Notes under the pieces: generated by a model
What the model was told of the DNA's origin: nothing
What the model saw: only the letters and a program-made list of their open reading frames with translations
Database searches by the model: none
Program-made: the position numbers and the translations under genes
Origin: Gemmatimonadota bacterium
GTDB lineage: Bacteria > Gemmatimonadota > Gemmatimonadetes > Longimicrobiales > Gaopeijiaceae
Assembly: GCA_022825135.1 (NCBI GenBank)
Contig: JAJDYN010000028.1
Span: forward strand, 1-64,000
Reading direction: 5' to 3'
DNA: 64,000 nt
In this document: positions 11,151 through 19,701 of the stretch, in pieces
How positions within the stretch are numbered: position 1 is the stretch's first letter
Layout of the letters: every line of letters starts with the position of its first letter

Positions 11151-12122
11151 ATGACCAGGCATCCCTTCGACTGCGATTTCAGGGTTACCGCCGAGCAGAA
11201 GATCCAGTTCCGGCGCGACGGGTGCGTCAAGCTGGACGGATTCCTGAACGAGCAGGTACTCCGCATGCTGCGTGATCGGGTGGAAGTCGAGATGCAGCGG
11301 GAGACCGTCAACTCGACGACCCCCGCCCTCTATCGGGTGAAGTATGGCGTGGAAGGCGACAAGGGCAGCGTCTTCGAACTGCTGGCGCGCCGTTACTTCC
11401 GGCAGACGCTGACCGATCTGACGGACAACGATCTCTTCTTTACGGGCGAACAGATCTTCGAAGTGGAACAGAACGCCGACATCGGATCGACCTGGCATGT
11501 CGGCGTGGACAGTTTCGGCTATCAGTACGCGGAAGAGTTCGGTTGCACACTATGGGCGCCACTGCAATCGGTGAATACACGCGCGCAACGGGGAGGAATG
11601 GCATACGTTCCTCAACACGTCATTTCGGGAGAATGGGTTTTCGAACAGATCGAGCCGGCCCTCGTGTCCACACTCAGGGCCAAGGAGAAAGCGGGCATCA
11701 AGACGAGCACGGTCGACTACGTGTCCATGCGGCACGGCGTCCTCAATTCGCCGGCGATGCTCGAGATACTTGAGAGCCACCGCGTCGAGGACGACTTCGA
11801 GCCCGGCGACGCGCTCCTGTTCAACAAGATGGTCGTGCATCGAGGCGTGGCGCTCGAAGAGGGCCCGCTTGCCAGGCGCGCGGCCTATGTGATGCGTTTC
11901 GTCGAGGCGGGATCGCGCTACGATCTACAGCGAGCGCGAAATCTCGACTATCCGACCCAGCGGTACCGGACGGGCCTCTTCGCATACAAACCCCTCACGC
12001 GCAAGCCCATCGAAATCGCTGAAGCCGGAGCAGCGGACGGCGACCTCATTTCGGAATGTGCGTACTTCGGTGACCCCGACCGTCGAATGCTCCGCCGTGA
12101 GCAGCACCCCGAACGTGCATAG
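11151..12122 (+). CDS. Phytanoyl-CoA dioxygenase-like Fe(II)/2-oxoglutarate enzyme with HxG iron motif (halogenase-like)
   Basis: The 323-residue product fits the PhyH-type cupin fold. Predicted order: an N-terminal FRRDGCVKLDGFL segment, then WHVGVD (His116-Val117-Gly118), then a GGMAYVPQH segment where the family usually has its PGSH loop, then VVHRG (His230) followed by RR at 242-243, the likely 2-oxoglutarate anchor. Hydroxylases of this superfamily normally have H-x-D at the first site. Gly at the third position is the change found in aliphatic halogenases, where chloride takes the vacant iron site. Asp120 lies two residues later and could be an alternative ligand, so halogenation is a hypothesis. 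ATG 11151 has no strong ribosome-binding site (AGGG about 12 bases upstream). The enzyme is cytoplasmic, without a signal peptide. No biosynthetic neighbours are visible. Confidence 0.75.
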   Translation: MTRHPFDCDFRVTAEQKIQFRRDGCVKLDGFLNEQVLRMLRDRVEVEMQRETVNSTTPALYRVKYGVEGDKGSVFELLARRYFRQTLTDLTDNDLFFTGEQIFEVEQNADIGSTWHVGVDSFGYQYAEEFGCTLWAPLQSVNTRAQRGGMAYVPQHVISGEWVFEQIEPALVSTLRAKEKAGIKTSTVDYVSMRHGVLNSPAMLEILESHRVEDDFEPGDALLFNKMVVHRGVALEEGPLARRAAYVMRFVEAGSRYDLQRARNLDYPTQRYRTGLFAYKPLTRKPIEIAEAGAADGDLISECAYFGDPDRRMLRREQHPERA

Positions 12123-12147
12123 CTGCGAGTCTCGACGCGGGTAGAAA

Positions 12148-13632
12148 TCACTCCCCTCCCGGCGGCGGCACATCGACCGCGGCGAAGTCCGGCAGGTCCT
12201 CCGGCCCGCGGGGACCGATCCTGCCCTTCGAGGACGCAAGCAGCTCGGCCGGGTCGTACGCCACGCCGTCCTTGAACACCATGCGCACATTGCGGGTGTT
12301 GCGGATGTCCTCCAGCGGATTCCCCTCGAGGATGACCAGGTCGGCGATCTTGCCGGCTTCGATGGTGCCCAGGTCATCCTCCACCCGCAGGGCCGTGGCC
12401 GCGTTGATGGTCGCGAACCTGAGCACGGACGCCTCGGGGATGCCCGACTTCACGAACAGCGCCAGCTCGCGGTGCACCGAGAAGGGCGAGAAGAACTCGC
12501 CGGTGGACGGGTGGTCGGTTCCCATCGTGATCAGGTGCCCGCCCCCCATGTCGTAAAAGCGCTTGACGAGTTGCTGCTTGACATTGTAGATGCGCTCGAA
12601 CTGCTCGCTCACGCGCCGGGGCTCCGCGGCCAGGCGCTCCTCGACGAGGTCGCGGGCGTACGGGGTCAGATAGCTCATCTCGTCCGCGAAGTTCTCGAAG
12701 ATGTCGGGATCGCGCCCTCCCGAGTAGCCGTACGCGCTCATCGTCGCGTTGTAGTTGACGCCCTCGTCGAGGTAGAGCTGGACGATGCGCTCGAACGCGG
12801 GCATGTCCGGGGTCATCTCCTCGAAGGAGGCGTAGGCGGAGCGCTCCGCCGGCATGGCGTCCCCGCCCATGAAGTGCTCGATGCGGTCGATCCCCATGTG
12901 GATGGCGTCGCGCGGGTTGACCGAGCCCAGGAAGCCCGAGCCCAGGTGGCCGGTCACGCTGAGGCCGTGGTAGTGGGCCCGCTCGATCAACGCCTCCAAC
13001 TGCGGGGCCCGGATGGTCTTGGCCTTGAAGCCCACGACCCCCTCCTCGACCAGCGCGTCCACCTGGCGGTGGACCTCCTCGGCCGTGAAAAAGGGATCCC
13101 ACCCCACCCGCGACGAGCCGAAGTAGGGCCCGGACCGGAGCAGCCGCGCGCCCACCTGCTCGCCCGACTGCAGGCGCTCCTGGAGGGCCCGCATCCTGTC
13201 CGGGCTCGCCTCCCCGTTCGGGAAGGTGCTGGTCACCCCGTTGGCCAGAAAGAGCGCGGGATAGACGGTCGTTTCGTCCACGCGGCCCTCCCCCAGCAGG
13301 TCGAGGTGGAAGTGGGCGTGCAGGTCGAGCATGCCGGGGAGGATCACCTCCCCCTCCCCGACCTCTACTACGGTGGCCCCTGCCGCGACCGCCTCCGACG
13401 CAGCCACGGCGTCCACCGCCTGGAAGCGCCCGTCCGTGACTACGATTCCCGGGTTGGGCACGACGTCGTTCCCGGTCCCGTCGAAGAGGCCGCCGCCCCA
13501 GACAACCGTTACATCCGACGCTGCGGGCGCCTCCTCCCCCGCGGGCGCGCATGCCGCGGCGACGAACGCGAGGAAGGCGCAACCCGGCGCCGCGCGCCCC
13601 GCGGCGATTCCAAATGCCCTGAACCCGATCAT
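12148..13632 (-). CDS. Amidohydrolase-family lipoprotein
   Basis: This 494-residue metal-dependent hydrolase has a lipoprotein signal peptide (LAFVAAAC, Cys28). ATG 13632 is preceded by AGGAG with eight bases spacing. Amidohydrolase landmarks are present: LPGMLDLHAHFH (HxH ligands), VVGFKAK (candidate carboxylated Lys), GHLGSG (His), MGTDHP (Asp) and the C-terminal AGKIADLVILEGNPL that closes the beta-sandwich. These proteins hydrolyse amide, imide or cyclic dipeptide-like bonds; the substrate cannot be told from sequence. It is the third gene of an operon after susC and susD, 29 bases from the susD stop, so it may process the imported or captured ligand at the membrane. It converges with the oxygenase gene, with 25 bases between stops. 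Confidence 0.88.
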   Translation of the reverse strand: MIGFRAFGIAAGRAAPGCAFLAFVAAACAPAGEEAPAASDVTVVWGGGLFDGTGNDVVPNPGIVVTDGRFQAVDAVAASEAVAAGATVVEVGEGEVILPGMLDLHAHFHLDLLGEGRVDETTVYPALFLANGVTSTFPNGEASPDRMRALQERLQSGEQVGARLLRSGPYFGSSRVGWDPFFTAEEVHRQVDALVEEGVVGFKAKTIRAPQLEALIERAHYHGLSVTGHLGSGFLGSVNPRDAIHMGIDRIEHFMGGDAMPAERSAYASFEEMTPDMPAFERIVQLYLDEGVNYNATMSAYGYSGGRDPDIFENFADEMSYLTPYARDLVEERLAAEPRRVSEQFERIYNVKQQLVKRFYDMGGGHLITMGTDHPSTGEFFSPFSVHRELALFVKSGIPEASVLRFATINAATALRVEDDLGTIEAGKIADLVILEGNPLEDIRNTRNVRMVFKDGVAYDPAELLASSKGRIGPRGPEDLPDFAAVDVPPPGGE

Positions 13633-13661
13633 GGTGCGTACTCCTGAAGACTGTTTCGGGT

Positions 13662-15002
13662 CTAGCCCGAGAGGTTGACGTTGTTGTTCACCTCGATGTC
13701 GGGCAGCGGCATGCAGCTGTACGGCTGGAAGCTGTTGCCCTTGTGGTTCACCCCCTGCGGGAACTGGATGTTGTGGCGGATCATGTCGCTGTGCCAGTGG
13801 CCCTCCAGGAAGAAGGTGCGCTTCCGCTCCTCCAGGATGGTCGCCAGCATGTCGTCGACCTCGCTCATCCGGATGTGGGGAATCCCGTACACGTCCCGCA
13901 CCCGGTTCAGCGCGTCGAGCGCGGCCTGCCCCATGCGTGCCTCGGCGATGATGAATTGCGCCTCGCGCCATGACGCGATGGGAATGGGATCGTCACGCGC
14001 CGTGTACTTGAGCTGGTCCCACTGGTCGGTTTCGCCGTCCTGGCCCTTGCGCCCCGTGTTCACCACCGGCACGCGCGGATCCGGCATTCCGGCGACCTCC
14101 AGATCACGCCAGGCGAAGCCCACCGACAGGTAGTCGGTCTCGGTGCGGTTGTAGGTGGAGTTCTCGCGCCGAATCTGCGCGGTCGAGTATTCGGCGTTGC
14201 GCACAAACCCCTCGGGCACCTGCTCCGCGTCCGCTGCGGCTTCCGACAGATTCCCCAGATCCAGGTTCGCGCGCGCCCGTCCCACGCGCGCCATGTTGAC
14301 GATGGATGGATCCGAGGCCTGGCTGATCGCGGTGGTGAAGCGCTCCGCGGCGAGCGCCAGCACCTCACGCGGCTGCATGAGCGGTCCGTTGTCGAGCGCC
14401 ATCTCGCAGTAGTTCTCGCCCAGGTGGACAAGGCTGTAGCCCGCGTACGCGTTCAGGGTGCCCAGCACGTTGGATTTGTCGGGAACGTCCGCGTCACTGA
14501 ACTCGGTGATGCGGCGCACGGCGTCCTCGGCCAGGAAGCGGGCTCTCTGGAAGGGCGTGTAGTAGCCGTAGTTGGTGGCCGCCCGGGAGGTCGAACAGGC
14601 GCCCGAGGTGGCCCGGATTTCGGTCTCCCCGCGCCAGCCCCAGACGTTGGAACTGAGGAAGAAGTTGGAGGCGATGAACTCGCCCGTGAGAAACGCGTTG
14701 GTGGGAACCAGGGTGTTGAGGGCGCACTCGAACTCGCCCAGGGCGCTGATCACCATGGTGCCGGCCAGCGCCGGATCGTCGAGCGCGGCGTCCTCGACCT
14801 GCCCGGGGATCTCCACCTCCAGAAGGGACTCACAGGCTACCGCTCCCGCGAGCAGAATGCCGCTCAGAATCGCGATCGTCCGGGAACCCCTTCCCTGCCG
14901 GCGAGTCCGGCGCCGGCGTCCGATGTATTCGCTGTACCGTCTCATTGTCGTCACCTCGCGCCCCTGCGGATTGGAATCGCTGCTTCGAAGGTCGATCATC
15001 AT
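13662..15002 (-). CDS. SusD/RagB-family outer-membrane lipoprotein (locus 1)
   Basis: This is the surface ligand-binding partner of the SusC transporter encoded just upstream. A lipobox (AGAVAC) follows a strongly basic N-region, and the mature part begins ESLLEVEIPG, typical of SusD-like proteins in GC-rich phyla. TPR-like helices follow, then the conserved AGMPDPRVPVVNTG and the late EERKRTFFLEGHWHSDMIRH motif. Two starts have ribosome-binding sites: ATG 15002 (446 residues, GGAGG four bases upstream) and ATG 14945 (427 residues, GAGGTGA). The shorter form gives a more usual signal peptide, while the longer fits translational coupling with susC, whose stop is only ten bases away. The ligand is unknown. 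Confidence 0.88.
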   Translation of the reverse strand: MMIDLRSSDSNPQGREVTTMRRYSEYIGRRRRTRRQGRGSRTIAILSGILLAGAVACESLLEVEIPGQVEDAALDDPALAGTMVISALGEFECALNTLVPTNAFLTGEFIASNFFLSSNVWGWRGETEIRATSGACSTSRAATNYGYYTPFQRARFLAEDAVRRITEFSDADVPDKSNVLGTLNAYAGYSLVHLGENYCEMALDNGPLMQPREVLALAAERFTTAISQASDPSIVNMARVGRARANLDLGNLSEAAADAEQVPEGFVRNAEYSTAQIRRENSTYNRTETDYLSVGFAWRDLEVAGMPDPRVPVVNTGRKGQDGETDQWDQLKYTARDDPIPIASWREAQFIIAEARMGQAALDALNRVRDVYGIPHIRMSEVDDMLATILEERKRTFFLEGHWHSDMIRHNIQFPQGVNHKGNSFQPYSCMPLPDIEVNNNVNLSG

Positions 15003-15012
15003 TCCACCTCCC

Positions 15013-18000
15013 TCAGAAGCTCAGGCGCACGTTCGCCGTGAAGCTGGCGAACGGCGGCATGACGGTCTGCTGATCCGCGCGGATGTTGCCGGTGCTGCGC
15101 AGTTCCGCGTCCCAGGACCATCTCCCTCCGAATCCCCCCGGAGGCATCACCCGGCCGTCGCGCCAGGTGCCCCATCCGTGGGCCTTGGTCCAGAGCATGG
15201 CCATGTTGCGTGCGGACACGCTGATGACGCCCCGGGAAGCTCCGATGTGCGTGAGCAGGTCCCCGGGAATGCTGTGGCTCGCCCCGACCTCCCGAAGGCG
15301 CAGGAATCCGCCCTCGTGGAAGCCCATGGTATTGTTCTCGTACTGGCGCCGGGCCTGCACCTCTGGAATGCAGCGGCAGATCACGGCCTCGGTGACGCCG
15401 ATGTTGTGCGCGGCGCGCAGCTCGGAATTGAAGTTCCAGTGGCCTCCGTTGCCTTCGATGCGCGCGTAGAGGCGCAGGTTGTTGATGCTGAAGCTGTTGG
15501 TGATGCCGACCTGCCAGGTGGGCGTGGACGGGGCCCAGTGGACGTCCGGCGCGCCCGCGCAGTCCACGCCGGAGCCGCCGGAGTCGATGCCGCCGACGCC
15601 GGTTCCGCCATCGCACATCGCCGAGGTCACGAAGCCGCCGGCGTCGATCTGTGCCGACAGCACGCGCTTGGCGAAGAAGGCGCCGATGGAGTAGCCCTCG
15701 TAGTGGGACTGCTGGCCACCCGCCGGAACGAACGACAGCCCGCCCAGATCCTGGATCTCGTTGTTCATGGTCGCGAACTGCCCGCTGATGTCCCAGTTGA
15801 AAACCGGGCCTTCGACAGCTCTGAAGTCGATGCCGACTTCGTTCCCCCAGGCCTTCACCTCGGCCAGGTTCACGATCTGGCTCCCGGAGAAGCCCGTGGA
15901 AGTCGGGACCGGGCGCTGGACGATGGCGTCCTTGATGGTGCGGTCGTAGCGGCTGAAGATGAGTTCCAGCCGTCCGCCCAGCAGGCTCAGGTCGAAACCG
16001 TATTCCAGCTCCTCTCCGCGCTCCGGCTTGAGCTGCGGGTTGCCGAAGGAACCGGGGAGCAGGCCGGGCTGGTCGCCGAAGCCCACGCCCGGGACGTAGA
16101 GGCGCGCCGCGTCGAAGGTGCCGGGCTGCTGTCCGGCGGCGCCCCAGGCCGAACGCAGCCGCAGCTGTTCGATCCAGCCCACGTCGAAGAAGTCCTCTTC
16201 GGTGACGACCCAGGTGGCGCTGAACTTGGGGTAGACGGCCGCGTCGAAGTCGGCCCCGAAGGCGCTGTTGTCGTCTCCCCGCACCGCGGCAGTCAGGAAG
16301 ACGCGGTTGTTCCAGTCCAGCTGCTGCTGGACGTAGGCGCCCAGGGTGATGTTCTCGGTGAAGTTCTCGCCGCTGTCGCGATCGGCGCCGCCGCTCACGG
16401 TCGTGATGGGCACCGCCGGGAACTCCGATCCCTCGGCTTCGATGATGGAAGTCTGGCGCTGGTAGTACTGCACGCCCACCGAGCTGGTGAGCCGGAGGCC
16501 GGGACGCACATCCAGGAAGGCCGATCCGCTGTAGTCGAGCGTGGTGAAGCGGTTGGCGATGCGCGCCACATCCTTCAAGCCGAGACCGCGCCTTCCCCAG
16601 AAGTGCGAGCGGCCCTCGGGCTGGCGCGGAATCAGCACCCAGTCGACGGCCTCGCCCCGGTCCATCCCTACGGAGAGGCGGTGCGTTGTCCACTCCGCCG
16701 GGTTGTATCCCAGCTCGAGGCTGGTCGTGATGCGGTCGTTGTCGGCCCGCGTGACGTGCTTGGACCATTCCTCGGGGGGCGCCACCATGAAGCCGCGCTG
16801 CGGTGTCTCGATGGTGCTCGGGAATCCCCAGATGATGCCGCTGAAGGGCTCGGCGCCGAACCCGCCGCGGTTCTGGGCGAGCCGCACCCGGTTCTGCATG
16901 TATCCGGTGCTGGTCCGGAGCGAGACATCCTCGGAGAGCACCAGGTCCAGATTGACGCGGGCGTTGAGACGGGTGGCGAAGTCGTAGCCCACGATGCCCT
17001 CGTCGTCGTCCCAGGAGAGCGACGTGTAATAGCGCACGTCCTCGGTGCCTCCCCTCAGCCCCAGGTTGTAGCCCTGCTGGAGGCCGGTGCGGAAGATGGG
17101 CGGGCGTCCCGCGTCGATCTCCTGTTGAACGAGGTTGAAACCCTCGAGCTGCCCGGTGTTGGCGTTTCTGCGCCACTGGAGGCCGTTGGCACACGCGAGC
17201 GCGTCCAGCGATGCGGGGTTGCTGTAGCAGGAGGCGGGATCCCCGCCCGCGCGGCCCGCGGGATTCTGGAGCCAGTTTGCCCCGCTGCGCACGCTGATGT
17301 CGAACCGGGGCTCGCCCACCGCTCCACGCTTGGTGATGATCTGGATCACGCCGTTGGAGGCTTCGGTGCCGTAGAGGGTGGCTGCCGAGGGCCCCTTGAT
17401 GACCTCGATGCTCTCGATGTCCTCGGGGCTCAGGTCGTTCAGGCGGCTGACCCGGGCCCCGCCGCGCACGCCCGGTCCGCCGCGCGGGTTGGAGTCCATG
17501 CGGATGCCGTCGATGTAGACGATCGGGTCGTTGCCGAGCGACATGCTGGTGGTGCCGCGGATGCGGATCGGCGACCCGGTGCCGACCTGGCCGGCCGATG
17601 GCAGCATGATCATGCCGGGGGTGCGCTGGGCCAGGAGCGTCTGGACGTTGGTGACCGGCGCGACCTCGAGCACTGCGGCCGCGTCCACCGTCTCCACCAC
17701 ATTGCCGATGGCCCGCCGCTGGGTTCCGCCGGCGGTGCCGGTGACCACGATCTCGTCGAGCGCGAGCGCCTCCTCGCGGAGCGACACGTTGATCTCCGTG
17801 GCCAGGTCGGCGGTGACGGTGGCGGTCACGGTCTGGGTGGCGAAGCCCAGACTCTCGAAGGCGACCTCGTGGCTTCCGGCGGGGACGCTCAGGATGTAGC
17901 GCCCGTTCTGGTTGGTGGCGGTGCCCAGGTCAAGTCCCTGGATGTAGACCTGGACTCCGGCGAGGGGTTGGAGGGTTTCGGCGTTGACCACCTGGCCGAC

Positions 18001-18105
18001 GAGATTGCCCGTTTGGGCAGCGGCGGGCGTGCCGGAGGCAAGGACCACAGCCAAGGCTCCGGCCAGGCAGGCAAGCGCCCGTGCGAACGGACGAAACTTA
18101 CCCAT
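15013..18105 (-). CDS. SusC/RagA-family TonB-dependent receptor (locus 1)
   Basis: This 1030-residue outer-membrane transporter forms the barrel over which the SusD lipoprotein closes. Its signal peptide is cleaved near PAAAQ (residue 31). A carboxypeptidase-regulatory-like domain spans about 34-108, a TonB-box-like segment EIVVTGTAGG is near 119-127, and the plug spans about 130-260 with NDPIVYIDGIR and IEVIKGPSAATLYGTEASNG. The 22-stranded barrel ends in a terminal Phe (NVRLSF). ATG 18105 was chosen because GAGGAG lies five bases upstream and translation gives a clean signal peptide. It leads an operon with susD and an amidohydrolase. The adjacent PPIase gene is divergent, with 292 bases of shared upstream DNA. 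The substrate is probably a peptide or oligosaccharide. Confidence 0.93.
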   Translation of the reverse strand: MGKFRPFARALACLAGALAVVLASGTPAAAQTGNLVGQVVNAETLQPLAGVQVYIQGLDLGTATNQNGRYILSVPAGSHEVAFESLGFATQTVTATVTADLATEINVSLREEALALDEIVVTGTAGGTQRRAIGNVVETVDAAAVLEVAPVTNVQTLLAQRTPGMIMLPSAGQVGTGSPIRIRGTTSMSLGNDPIVYIDGIRMDSNPRGGPGVRGGARVSRLNDLSPEDIESIEVIKGPSAATLYGTEASNGVIQIITKRGAVGEPRFDISVRSGANWLQNPAGRAGGDPASCYSNPASLDALACANGLQWRRNANTGQLEGFNLVQQEIDAGRPPIFRTGLQQGYNLGLRGGTEDVRYYTSLSWDDDEGIVGYDFATRLNARVNLDLVLSEDVSLRTSTGYMQNRVRLAQNRGGFGAEPFSGIIWGFPSTIETPQRGFMVAPPEEWSKHVTRADNDRITTSLELGYNPAEWTTHRLSVGMDRGEAVDWVLIPRQPEGRSHFWGRRGLGLKDVARIANRFTTLDYSGSAFLDVRPGLRLTSSVGVQYYQRQTSIIEAEGSEFPAVPITTVSGGADRDSGENFTENITLGAYVQQQLDWNNRVFLTAAVRGDDNSAFGADFDAAVYPKFSATWVVTEEDFFDVGWIEQLRLRSAWGAAGQQPGTFDAARLYVPGVGFGDQPGLLPGSFGNPQLKPERGEELEYGFDLSLLGGRLELIFSRYDRTIKDAIVQRPVPTSTGFSGSQIVNLAEVKAWGNEVGIDFRAVEGPVFNWDISGQFATMNNEIQDLGGLSFVPAGGQQSHYEGYSIGAFFAKRVLSAQIDAGGFVTSAMCDGGTGVGGIDSGGSGVDCAGAPDVHWAPSTPTWQVGITNSFSINNLRLYARIEGNGGHWNFNSELRAAHNIGVTEAVICRCIPEVQARRQYENNTMGFHEGGFLRLREVGASHSIPGDLLTHIGASRGVISVSARNMAMLWTKAHGWGTWRDGRVMPPGGFGGRWSWDAELRSTGNIRADQQTVMPPFASFTANVRLSF

Positions 18106-18397
18106 GCGTACTCCTCTGGAGGCGCGTACTGCCGAGTGAGCCGCCAGGAGGTGGACCCGTCGGAGGAACGGGTCGCGTGGGCCGGCTGCCTGGCGGGGGT
18201 CCAAACTGTCCGAGAACGCCTCCACGGTGATTCTACGGCTCGCGTCAAGAGGCGGCCAGTCCGCGGCTGCCCGGCGCGGGCCACCGGAGGCGCGGCCTCG
18301 CTCTTCCCGGATTGGACACGCCCGCCCGGCGGCGTCAGGTTCAGAGAGGCGGGGTGAAGCAGGCCTCGCCCGTTCATGCCGATCCGGGAGGTGGCCG

Positions 18398-19105
18398 GTG
18401 GCGCCAGTAGTTGGAAGCGAGAGCGGCCGCCGGTGGTGGGTGGTGGCGCTGGCGGCGCTGTTCGGGGCAGGCTGCGCGCCCGGGGACGGCGGCTCGGCTC
18501 CCACCAATCGCGAGATCCTGCTCGATCCCACACTCCCGGCGTGGAGCGAAGCCGCCCCCGACACCTTCGTGGCCCGCTTCGAGACCGGCACCGGCGACTT
18601 CGCCATCGAGGTGGTACGGGCCTGGGCGCCCGTCGGAGCCGACCGTTTCTACAACCTGGTGCGCCACGGCTACTACGACGACGCGCGCTTCCACCGCACC
18701 GTGCCGGGTTTCATCGTGCAGTGGGGGCTCGCGGGCGACCCCGAGGTCACGGCCGCCTGGTTCGGCCAGACCATCCCGGACGACGAGGCGGTGGTGGCCA
18801 GCAACGTGCGCGGCACCGTCGCGTTCGCCTTCACGGAGCCGCACACCCGCACCACACAGGTGTACATCAACCTCGTGGACAACAGCCGCCTGGACGCGCA
18901 GGGCTTCCCGCCCTTCGGCCGGGTGGTGGAGGGGATGGAGGTTGTGGACCGCATCTACCCGGGGTACGGCGAGAGCTCCGGGGGCGGGCTGCGGCGCGGC
19001 GACCAGAGCGCGATCGTGGCGGGTGGCAACGACTATCTCGACCGCGAGTTCCCGATGCTCACCCGCCTCCTGAGGGCCACGGTAGAGCGCGGCTCGAAGG
19101 AGTGA
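18398..19105 (+). CDS. Cyclophilin-type peptidyl-prolyl isomerase lipoprotein
   Basis: The 235-residue product catalyses cis-trans isomerisation of X-Pro bonds, probably in the periplasm. GTG 18398, seven bases after GGGAG, gives a lipoprotein signal peptide (VALAALFGAGC, Cys26). Cyclophilin motifs are present: GDFAIEVVRAWAPVGADRFY at the start of the barrel, FHRTVPGFIVQWG (canonical FHRVIPGFMIQGG), RGTVAFAFT and the late FGRVVEGMEVVDRI. The catalytic Arg is kept in FHR. The next gene starts two bases after its stop, so the two are coupled. The divergent neighbour is susC of locus 1; a role in folding outer-membrane proteins is plausible but inferred. Confidence 0.9.
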   Translation: MAPVVGSESGRRWWVVALAALFGAGCAPGDGGSAPTNREILLDPTLPAWSEAAPDTFVARFETGTGDFAIEVVRAWAPVGADRFYNLVRHGYYDDARFHRTVPGFIVQWGLAGDPEVTAAWFGQTIPDDEAVVASNVRGTVAFAFTEPHTRTTQVYINLVDNSRLDAQGFPPFGRVVEGMEVVDRIYPGYGESSGGGLRRGDQSAIVAGGNDYLDREFPMLTRLLRATVERGSKE

Positions 19106-19107
19106 CC

Positions 19108-19545
19108 ATGGAATCCATACGGGTGAAGGACCGCCCGACCGGCGCGCGGCCGTGGCTGCAGCGGGTGCTGCCGCTTGCGGTGGTGGCCGCCTCCGCCTGC
19201 GTCGTGGGTGCCCCCGGGCCCGCGCGCAGCACGTCACAGGGCGAGATCACGCGTCCCGAACTGGAACAGATTCTGAGCGAGAGCGCGTACCAGGCGGTCG
19301 AGCAGCTGCGCCCGTCGTGGCTGTTCTACCGGCGCACCCCCACCATCTCGAATCCCAATCCGGAGCCGGCCGTGTACGTCGACCAGGCCAAGCTGCTCGC
19401 GCTGGACGATCTGCGCAGCATTCCCGTCCAGGACGTGGAGCGGATCCGCTTCCTCTCCTCCCGGGACGCGACCACGATCTACGGGACCGGCCACATGTGG
19501 GGCGCGATCGTGGTAACCACGCGGCGGCCCGGCGGGCAGGCCTGA
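19108..19545 (+). CDS. Plug-only lipoprotein (TonB-receptor plug-like domain without barrel), copy A
   Basis: The 145-residue product begins at ATG 19108 behind AAGGAG. It has a lipobox ending in AASAC (Cys31). The mature region has ITRPELEQILSESAYQAVEQ and then a stretch that aligns by eye to the second half of a SusC plug: PAVYVD, DVERIRFLSSRDATTIYGTG and GAIVVTTRR, against IVYIDG, IESIEVIKGPSAATLYGTE and GVIQIITKR in the SusC proteins of this window. There is no barrel and no room for one. A paralogue lies at 21690-22100. The function is unknown; it could bind a SusD or SusC protein, regulate uptake or be a remnant that gained a new role. It follows the PPIase lipoprotein gene directly. 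Confidence 0.75.
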   Translation: MESIRVKDRPTGARPWLQRVLPLAVVAASACVVGAPGPARSTSQGEITRPELEQILSESAYQAVEQLRPSWLFYRRTPTISNPNPEPAVYVDQAKLLALDDLRSIPVQDVERIRFLSSRDATTIYGTGHMWGAIVVTTRRPGGQA

Positions 19546-19701
19546 CACGCCGTCGTCCAAAGGGCAACGTGCCGGACACTTGACCTGCCCCCCATGCCTG
19601 TGGATCTTCACAGCCAGTTGAGAATGAGTCTCATTTCATCCGGATCGGCTCCGGCCCTGGCGCCACACGGCACGAGACTCGCCACAGGAATCGGAGGAGG
19701 C

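Noticed and set aside
14572..18357. Long plus-strand open frame antisense to susC and susD of locus 1
   Set aside because: The opposite strand encodes clear SusC and SusD proteins; the antisense translation has no domain pattern.
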